A stretch of DNA of 12,378 nt from positions 1 to 12,378 of the forward strand of contig JAMOPE010000222.1 in the NCBI GenBank assembly GCA_027064785.1, read 5' to 3'. The DNA is from Geobacteraceae bacterium. GTDB taxonomy: Bacteria; Desulfobacterota; Desulfuromonadia; Desulfuromonadales; Geopsychrobacteraceae. Shown one piece after another: positions 7,902-12,378 of the stretch. The notes below the pieces were generated by a model that did not search any database, was not told the origin of the DNA, and saw only the letters and a program-made list of their open reading frames with translations. How positions within the stretch are numbered: position 1 is the stretch's first letter; each line of letters begins with the position of its first letter. Made by a program: the position numbers and the translations under genes.

Positions 7902-7931
7902 ATAATATAGCATCTGCTATGTACAATGCAA
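7902..7931 (-). promoter_or_regulatory. Predicted sigma70-type promoter of the hsd operon
   Basis: On the minus strand a -35-like TTGCAT (7931-7926) is followed after 16 bases by TATATT (7909-7904), or after 18 bases by TATTAT (7907-7902). It lies about 57 bases upstream of the regulator's start codon, and no other convincing promoter was seen within the operon. It would drive all genes down to the left edge. The -35 box matches the consensus only in its first part, so basal strength may be modest. Confidence 0.55.
7907..7920. promoter_or_regulatory. Predicted operator palindrome for the XRE regulator
   Basis: ATAGCA-TC-TGCTAT is a perfect 6+6 inverted repeat with a 2-base centre. It lies in the promoter spacer and overlaps the -10 region, so a bound dimer would block RNA polymerase. 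The position just upstream of a small helix-turn-helix gene is what autoregulated R-M control genes show. The assignment is inference from position and symmetry. Confidence 0.5.
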
Positions 7932-7958
7932 GAGAAAGTCCTGATTGATCTCGACATA

Positions 7959-8036
7959 TCTCCGACACCTCGGTAAGTAACTCTCAGCAAGCGCCCAACT
8001 GGAGAAAATGATGCGAACACAAATTGTCTCCGACAC
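7959..8036. repeat. Direct repeat pair TCTCCGACAC
   Basis: Exact 10-base copies begin at 7959 and 8027, 68 bases apart. CTCGGTAAGTA follows the first closely, and CTCCGGTAGGTA follows the second after about ten further bases, so the similarity may extend beyond the core. Function unknown. Confidence 0.45.
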
Positions 8037-8092
8037 TTTCTCTGTTTCTCCGGTAGGTATGGGACAGAGAAGAGATAATCAGGAGGTTTACC

Positions 8093-8282
8093 ATGGGTAT
8101 CAACGATACTCTTTAACGAGTTAGGTAGAATTATCAATCAGTTTAAGGAGGAACTTGCAGAGCAAAAGTTGCTGGAAAGGGAACAAAAAACCGGACGAGG
8201 TCCGAAAGTGAGATCTGAGAAAACAGAGAAAGGAGACGGAAAAAGGAAGAAAATCAACCCCAATTTCCCAAAAACGGGCTGA
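8093..8282 (+). pseudogene. Possible small ORF with +1 frameshift at CTT TAA C
   Basis: A perfect ribosome binding site (AGGAGG at 8081-8086) precedes ATG at 8093. That frame gives MGINDTL and stops at TAA (8114-8116). Moving one base forward at CTT T opens a frame that continues TTT AAC GAG to TGA at 8280-8282, giving about 63 residues in total. The second part is charged and lysine-rich (FNELGRIINQFKEELAEQKL, then a basic tail). CTT followed by a stop and C resembles the CTT TGA C site of the release factor 2 gene, but the Shine-Dalgarno-like stimulator just upstream of that site is absent here. A decayed gene with a one-base change is the simpler reading. I do not recognise the family. It is the only plus-strand coding candidate. 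Confidence 0.3.
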
Positions 8283-8729
8283 TAGCAGGGTGAGGCTCTC
8301 GAGACAAGGAACGCCGTAACCCCTTGCCATAAAAAAAACGAACCTTCCGACATACCACTTGCGGCAATTGGACTAGTTCGTCTTGAATTCAATGGTGGAG
8401 GGCTTGCAGCCTTCCGGAAATCCGGTCTCCCCGGCGCCAACACATCAAAAGCCCTTTATTTACAATGCCTTGAGAGCCTCCGAGTCCCGTTCTCCTCGTC
8501 CCGCCGCGGGAAATGTTTTTCTTCACATTTTCCCCAAACAGAGAATGGACATGCCTGCGCTGACGCTTCGGCAGGTAGGCGTAGGTTCGATTCCCGTTGA
8601 TACATCAAACGCGGTGTTGTCACAACCCGAGTCTCCAGCTCAAATGATGCCTCTCTCAACTTGATCTTGGTCCCAGAAACCCATTAGTTCTTTATGGGGT
8701 TCGTGTATTCCCGTCATGGATTTTTTCCC
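8283..8729. other. Non-coding stretch between the two R-M loci
   Basis: No convincing gene was found on either strand; the open frames here lack protein character and good ribosome binding sites. It contains a short palindrome CCGGA-AA-TCCGG at 8414-8425, a CCCGCCGCGGG stretch near 8500, and an imperfect hairpin at 8553-8580. It may be a junction where two defence loci were joined, but no attachment site or insertion sequence end could be shown. Confidence 0.4.
8553..8580. repeat. Imperfect hairpin with GCCTGC / GCAGG-T-AGGC arms
   Basis: CCTGC at 8554-8558 pairs with GCAGG at 8571-8575 around a 12-base loop, and GCCT can alternatively pair with AGGC at 8577-8580. It recalls the GCCTGC-type repeated palindromes seen in some bacterial genomes. 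It is weak, and repetition elsewhere in the genome cannot be seen from here. Confidence 0.25.
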
Positions 8730-8760
8730 AAAAACACACGGTACCTCAACAAGTATCGTG
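8730..8760 (-). terminator. Intrinsic terminator after the metallopeptidase gene
   Basis: Two bases after the stop codon, the minus strand reads CACGATAC, an 8-base loop, GTACCGTG, then TGTTTTT. The stem has seven pairs and one mismatch, followed by a run of five T. It ends the transcript of the second R-M operon and insulates the region to its left. Confidence 0.75.
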
Positions 8761-8761
8761 C

Positions 8762-9475
8762 TCACCGTATCACCACTTTTTCCAGACGTTCCTTGCGTTT
8801 TTCCCAGTCCGGCAGAATTCGCCCGAGAAGGTGGTAAAATTTTCTATCATGGTGTGGATAGAGCAGATGACACAGTTCATGTATAATTACATAATCGATG
8901 CAGTGGATCGGAGCCTTGACGAGTTCAGTATTCAGCATGATGACGCTTTTACCCGAACAGCTACCCCATCGTTTCTTCATGCGGCGGTAGCGTACTTCCG
9001 GCACCACAGCCCCCATCCTCTCGAAAGTCGGCACGTACTGAGCAAGCCTTCTCGAAAGCAAATCCTTGGCGTGTGCCGAGTACCAATCGAGCATGAGCGC
9101 CCTTGCCTTTTCCCTATTGCTTGTATCAGGCAGTTCCATTTCAAAAAAACGACCGATCAGCCGCACTCGAGCTATCTCGCCAGGCTGTATTCTCAAACGA
9201 TATTGTCTGCCTAAATAATAGTGAGTTTCACCGGAGACAAATTTGCGCTCCGTGGGTAGGGGCTGAAACCGCTCAAAAAAATCAAGCTGCCGGGCTATCC
9301 ACGACGCCCGCTTTTCCAATCGCTGCCGAATAACTTCCAGTTCATATCCGGCAGGTGCTTTTGCCGTGATACGGAGGTCCGGATGCACCGTAACGGAAAG
9401 ACGTTTGCGATCGCCCGTCACAACATCAACAACGAACTGTCGCGCACCAAATGACAAATCCATCTGCATCCTCAT
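8762..9475 (-). CDS. YgjP/SprT-like zinc metallopeptidase (DUF45)
   Basis: With the ATG at 9475 the protein has 237 residues. The catalytic motif is HELCH at 199-203 (glutamate 200) with a likely third zinc ligand at H209 in PHHDRKF; the family hallmark WGSCS lies at 170-174. This matches the YgjP-like metallopeptidases (COG1451, M48-like), including an N-terminal beta-rich part and the conserved C-terminal helix DWEKRKERL. An in-frame start at 9505 exists, but the 9475 ATG overlaps the hsdR stop as ATGA, the junction type used elsewhere here. Such proteases are commonly encoded next to EcoR124-type hsdR genes; their substrate is not established, and control of the restriction subunit is one idea. 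It is the last gene before a terminator. Confidence 0.9.
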   Translation of the reverse strand: MRMQMDLSFGARQFVVDVVTGDRKRLSVTVHPDLRITAKAPAGYELEVIRQRLEKRASWIARQLDFFERFQPLPTERKFVSGETHYYLGRQYRLRIQPGEIARVRLIGRFFEMELPDTSNREKARALMLDWYSAHAKDLLSRRLAQYVPTFERMGAVVPEVRYRRMKKRWGSCSGKSVIMLNTELVKAPIHCIDYVIIHELCHLLYPHHDRKFYHLLGRILPDWEKRKERLEKVVIR

Positions 9476-12378
9476 GGCCTTCTGACCCTGGCAATATCCA
9501 GACACTGTTCCATAATCGCGTCCATGTCCTCGAACGTGATTTCAATGCCGGTTTGATCCTTGAAGTCGAAAAGGAGGTCTTCGATCTCGTTTCTCATACG
9601 ATTTTGTGTGTCTATGTCACTGGTCCAATTAACAATACGATTTCGTTCAATGACTTCATCTATAGCCAGCGCAGCGTCTGCAAGACGGTCATCGAACTCA
9701 GCATCACCTTTATCAAACCGCACCAGGGTTTCCTTGAGAGAACCAAAATAGGCCTTGGCAACGTCATGACTTTGGAGCTTATCCGGAATGTGGTCACCGG
9801 TACGGTTGAGCACAGCGTTCATAATCTCCGTAACCTTCTTGAGATACTCGTTTGCCTTGATCCGCTCTTCCCTGAAAGCTGCAATAGCCGCTTCGAGAAG
9901 CTCTGAGAAACGTTTATAGAAGGCCGGATCTTCCTGCATGCAGTCATGGATTGTCCGGGCTGTACGATGGGCTATAGTATCAGCTTTGGCTGCAGCATTC
10001 GGAAGTTTCGCCACTTCCTTAGCAAAGGCATCTTTGTCAAAGATATTGACCAGCGGGGTAATTCTCTCTACCTCTCCGGTTCCGACATGAGTGTCTAAAA
10101 GCTTCTGAATCTTTGGTTCGTATTCGCCAAAATCCACGACTTCTGCATATCGCCGCCTCACGGAAGCTCTGAGCTTGGAGAAAAATTTCAGATCTGCCCG
10201 ATAACGGCTGATCTTTGAAGGCTCGGTTTCCTCCAGAAACTTGACGCTGGACAGCGCTATGCCAAGAGTTTTGGAAAAAGCTGACAAACGTTCATAAAAT
10301 TTCGCGCGCAACGCTTCATCTGCAAGCAGCAGTTCGTACTCTTCCTCATCCTGCCTGTTCTTAACTTCTTTAAATGTATCCCACAGAAGCGAGTGCTTCT
10401 GAGGCAGCGCCTGCGTCTCAACGCTCACATCAGTAAGAATGTCCTTAATGTCCCCGGCATCAAACTCAGGTAGAGAGCTGTAGAGGTCGAGCGCGTGGTC
10501 GAGATTCTCTAAAACCCCACGATAATCCAAAATATAACCAAATTCTTTACCATCGCATAGCCGGTTGACCCTGGCTATGGCCTGCAGCAAGGTATGATCT
10601 TTAAGTTTGCGGGTCAGGTAAAGAATGGTATTGCGCGGTGCGTCAAATCCGACGAGCAGCTTATCCACTACAATGATAATTTCAGGATGTTTCGCATGCT
10701 TAAACGCATTGATGACCTGCTTGTTGTATTCCCGTTCGCTACCGTACTTCTGCATAGTCGCTTTCCAAAACCGCTGCACGGCCAGCTTGTTCTCTTCATA
10801 CAGATCCTCTTCACCTTCCCGTTCATCGGGACCAGAGATCAGCACTTCGCTTGAGACCATGCCGAATTCATCCAGATACTTTTTATAGAGCAATGCAGTG
10901 GCCTTGTCCTGTGCCACCAACTGCCCTTTAAAACCCGTCCCCTGCCAGTTGTCGCGAAAATGTTCACTGATATCCCAGGCAATGGCCATAACCTTCTGTG
11001 CGGCCTTGTTCAACTGATCAGTGGTGGAGAATTTCTTTTTCAGGTCTGCGGCCTGCTCCTTACTGAGATTTGCCGTGATCTTATCAAACCAGGCATCTAT
11101 CCCCTTTGAATCAACATACTGTTCAACATGCCTTCCCTCATATAAAAGAGGCACAACCGCCTTGTCTGCCACCGCCCGGTCAATGGTATAGGTATCAATC
11201 AGGCCGCCGAATTTCTCGACTGTGTTTTTATCCTTTTTCATGACCGGTGTGCCTGTGAATCCGATGTAACAGGCATTTGGCAGCACCCGGCGCATTTTGG
11301 CATGACGCGGACCGTACTGTCCTCGATGCCCCTCATCCACCAGGACAAAGATGTTGGGATCATCATTGCGTACGGCGTGACGACCGACAGCCGCCTCAAA
11401 CTTGTCAATAATCGTGGTAACAATGCGTTGTTTGTTGTCTTTCAGCATATCCGACAGGTGCTTGCCGGTTCTGGCCTGCTCCACCTCTTTGCCGCAATGA
11501 TGGAAGGTCCTGTAGATCTGGTCGTCAAGGTCAACCCGGTCGGTAACCAGAACGATCTTGTAATCGGGTATCTCAGAACACAGGGCGATGGACTTGGCAA
11601 GCAGCACCATGGTCAGCGACTTGCCGCTGCCTTGAGTATGCCAGACCACGCCGCCGCGCCGCCTGCCGTCATGCTCGCGAGTTCTGATACGGTCCATGAT
11701 TTTTTTTACGCAAAAATACTGCTGATATCGTGCGATCTTCTTGACACCGGCATCAAACAAAATAAAGCGGTAGGTCAACTCAAGGAGTCTTTCAGGGCGG
11801 CACAGCGCATAAAGGGCACGGTCCTGCTCGGTTACCTGTCGTTTGAGCGTCCCGTATTCAGTCGGTTTCTCCCGTACCAGCCACTCATTTTCAGTGAATA
11901 ACTTGTCCACCTGTGCTTCCGTCAGGGGAATATACACAAGGCGTTGCAATTCCTGCTCAAAACGGGTACCTTCTTCCCGCCAGACAGACCAGAACTTCGC
12001 CGGTGTTCCCGTGGTTGCGTATTTGGCCTCATTTTTGGACAACGCCAGAAGTAGCTGCGAATACAAAAACAGGTGGGGAATTTCGTCATCCTTCTGGTTG
12101 CGTATCTGTTGGGATATGGCTTCACGTATCGGGTCCTTGATGTGCGGCGACTTACATTCGATCACGCAAAAAGGAATACCATTTACAAAGAGTACGATAT
12201 CCGGCCTGCGGGTCTGGGTGCGGGCGAATTGCGATTCGCCCCTACATCCGGTCCGCTCGACGGCAAACTCTTCTGTGACATGAAAGACGTTGTTCTCTGG
12301 ATGTTCCCAGTCGATATAGTGCAGGGTAAAACTCTTGATATCGCCGTCCACTGACTGCTGCAGGCTTTTTCCCAGACA
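9472..12378 (-). CDS. hsdR: Type I restriction enzyme HsdR, EcoR124-like, 5' partial
   Basis: The frame is open to the right edge, so the first residues are missing; 968 are visible. Counting from the GTG codon at 12351, the nuclease core is D51 in RRPDIVLF and E65/K67 in VIECKSP. The helicase core has Walker A TQGSGKS at 239-245, DEGHR at 339-343, TGTPV at 366-370, then LVGFDAPRNT and QAIARVNR (motif VI, near 10565-10590). A long helical C-terminus follows. Sequence and length differ clearly from the other HsdR in this window, so this is a separate type I system whose hsdM and hsdS should lie to the right. The GTG at 12351 is unlikely to be the real start because the usual N-terminal residues precede it. 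Between VERTG and RRPDIV the protein carries an extra stretch encoded by a palindrome. Confidence 0.95.
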   Translation of the reverse strand, partial: CLGKSLQQSVDGDIKSFTLHYIDWEHPENNVFHVTEEFAVERTGCRGESQFARTQTRRPDIVLFVNGIPFCVIECKSPHIKDPIREAISQQIRNQKDDEIPHLFLYSQLLLALSKNEAKYATTGTPAKFWSVWREEGTRFEQELQRLVYIPLTEAQVDKLFTENEWLVREKPTEYGTLKRQVTEQDRALYALCRPERLLELTYRFILFDAGVKKIARYQQYFCVKKIMDRIRTREHDGRRRGGVVWHTQGSGKSLTMVLLAKSIALCSEIPDYKIVLVTDRVDLDDQIYRTFHHCGKEVEQARTGKHLSDMLKDNKQRIVTTIIDKFEAAVGRHAVRNDDPNIFVLVDEGHRGQYGPRHAKMRRVLPNACYIGFTGTPVMKKDKNTVEKFGGLIDTYTIDRAVADKAVVPLLYEGRHVEQYVDSKGIDAWFDKITANLSKEQAADLKKKFSTTDQLNKAAQKVMAIAWDISEHFRDNWQGTGFKGQLVAQDKATALLYKKYLDEFGMVSSEVLISGPDEREGEEDLYEENKLAVQRFWKATMQKYGSEREYNKQVINAFKHAKHPEIIIVVDKLLVGFDAPRNTILYLTRKLKDHTLLQAIARVNRLCDGKEFGYILDYRGVLENLDHALDLYSSLPEFDAGDIKDILTDVSVETQALPQKHSLLWDTFKEVKNRQDEEEYELLLADEALRAKFYERLSAFSKTLGIALSSVKFLEETEPSKISRYRADLKFFSKLRASVRRRYAEVVDFGEYEPKIQKLLDTHVGTGEVERITPLVNIFDKDAFAKEVAKLPNAAAKADTIAHRTARTIHDCMQEDPAFYKRFSELLEAAIAAFREERIKANEYLKKVTEIMNAVLNRTGDHIPDKLQSHDVAKAYFGSLKETLVRFDKGDAEFDDRLADAALAIDEVIERNRIVNWTSDIDTQNRMRNEIEDLLFDFKDQTGIEITFEDMDAIMEQCLDIARVRRP
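12222..12241. repeat. GGGCGAAT palindromic repeat inside hsdR
   Basis: GGGCGAAT, TGCG, ATTCGCCC is a perfect 8-base stem with a 4-base loop; on the coding strand it is preceded by GTAGG. GTAGGGGCGAAT-type palindromes are, from memory, common dispersed repeats between genes in many bacteria. Here it is translated in frame as about residues 37-44 of the visible HsdR. Confidence 0.75.

Larger units (their letters stand above)
7846..8092. other. Leader and intergenic DNA upstream of the regulator
   Basis: This stretch holds the predicted promoter and operator near its left end. It also holds two copies of TCTCCGACAC (7959-7968 and 8027-8036), each followed by a CGGTA(A/G)GTA-like sequence. No protein-like reading frame was seen. 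The repeats could be leftover ends of an old element or binding sites; neither can be shown. Confidence 0.4.

Noticed and set aside
7064..8137. Minus-strand open frame of 357 codons spanning the regulator, promoter and start of hsdR
   Set aside because: It runs in another frame through clear regulator and HsdR coding sequence and through the predicted promoter; the product is not protein-like.
8575..8615. GGTTCGATTCCCG resembling the T-arm of a tRNA 3' end, which could mark an integration site
   Set aside because: The flanking stem does not pair: GTAGG against CCCGT gives two wobbles and one mismatch. No acceptor, D or anticodon arm can be folded from the preceding bases.
8383..8664. Plus-strand frame of 93 codons and minus-strand frame 8456-8659 of 67 codons in the intergenic region
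   Set aside because: No ribosome binding site of note, low-complexity or unusual composition, no recognisable domain; they overlap a hairpin.
12073..12354. Plus-strand frame of 93 codons at the right end
   Set aside because: It is antisense to the nuclease domain of HsdR, which carries the PDI and ECK motifs in the minus-strand frame.

Overview
The window looks like bacterial accessory DNA from a defence island. It holds most of one type I restriction-modification (R-M) operon and the downstream end of a second, unrelated one. All recognisable genes lie on the minus strand, so transcription runs from high to low coordinates. The organism cannot be named from this sequence. The GTAGGGGCGAAT-type palindrome and the CGAAGGCACGAAG-type repeats remind me of deltaproteobacterial and other environmental genomes, but that is a weak impression from memory.

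Right part (12378 to 8730): an EcoR124-like HsdR whose 5' end lies beyond the window, translationally coupled through ATGA to a YgjP/SprT-type zinc metallopeptidase and closed by a good intrinsic terminator. The hsdM and hsdS of this system are presumably off the right edge.

Middle (about 8729 to 7846): roughly 880 bases without a convincing intact gene. It holds a possible small reading frame with a perfect ribosome binding site and a +1 shift at CTT TAA C, some short repeats, and the promoter/operator of the left operon.

Left part (7845 to 1): one tight operon in the order xre-type regulator, hsdR (EcoEI-like), hsdM, yhcG-like PD-(D/E)XK nuclease, GxxExxY protein, hsdS, and an AAA ATPase entering a TOPRIM domain (OLD-like), cut off by the left edge. 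Junctions overlap or are separated by at most 25 bases. The regulator probably binds the ATAGCA-TC-TGCTAT palindrome that sits inside the only visible promoter.

The main oddities are these. (1) The GxxExxY gene is bounded by 26-base perfect inverted repeats and flanked by a 9-base direct repeat. Removing it would restore an ATGA coupling between yhcG and hsdS, so it looks like an inserted cassette. (2) HsdS has only one target recognition domain, with the N-terminus and C-terminus expected of a full-length protein, so it should work as a dimer on a symmetric site or be a deletion product. (3) The second HsdR carries a perfect GGGCGAAT palindrome in frame just before its nuclease aspartate. 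(4) The OLD-like ATPase is coupled directly to hsdS, which suggests a linked backup defence.
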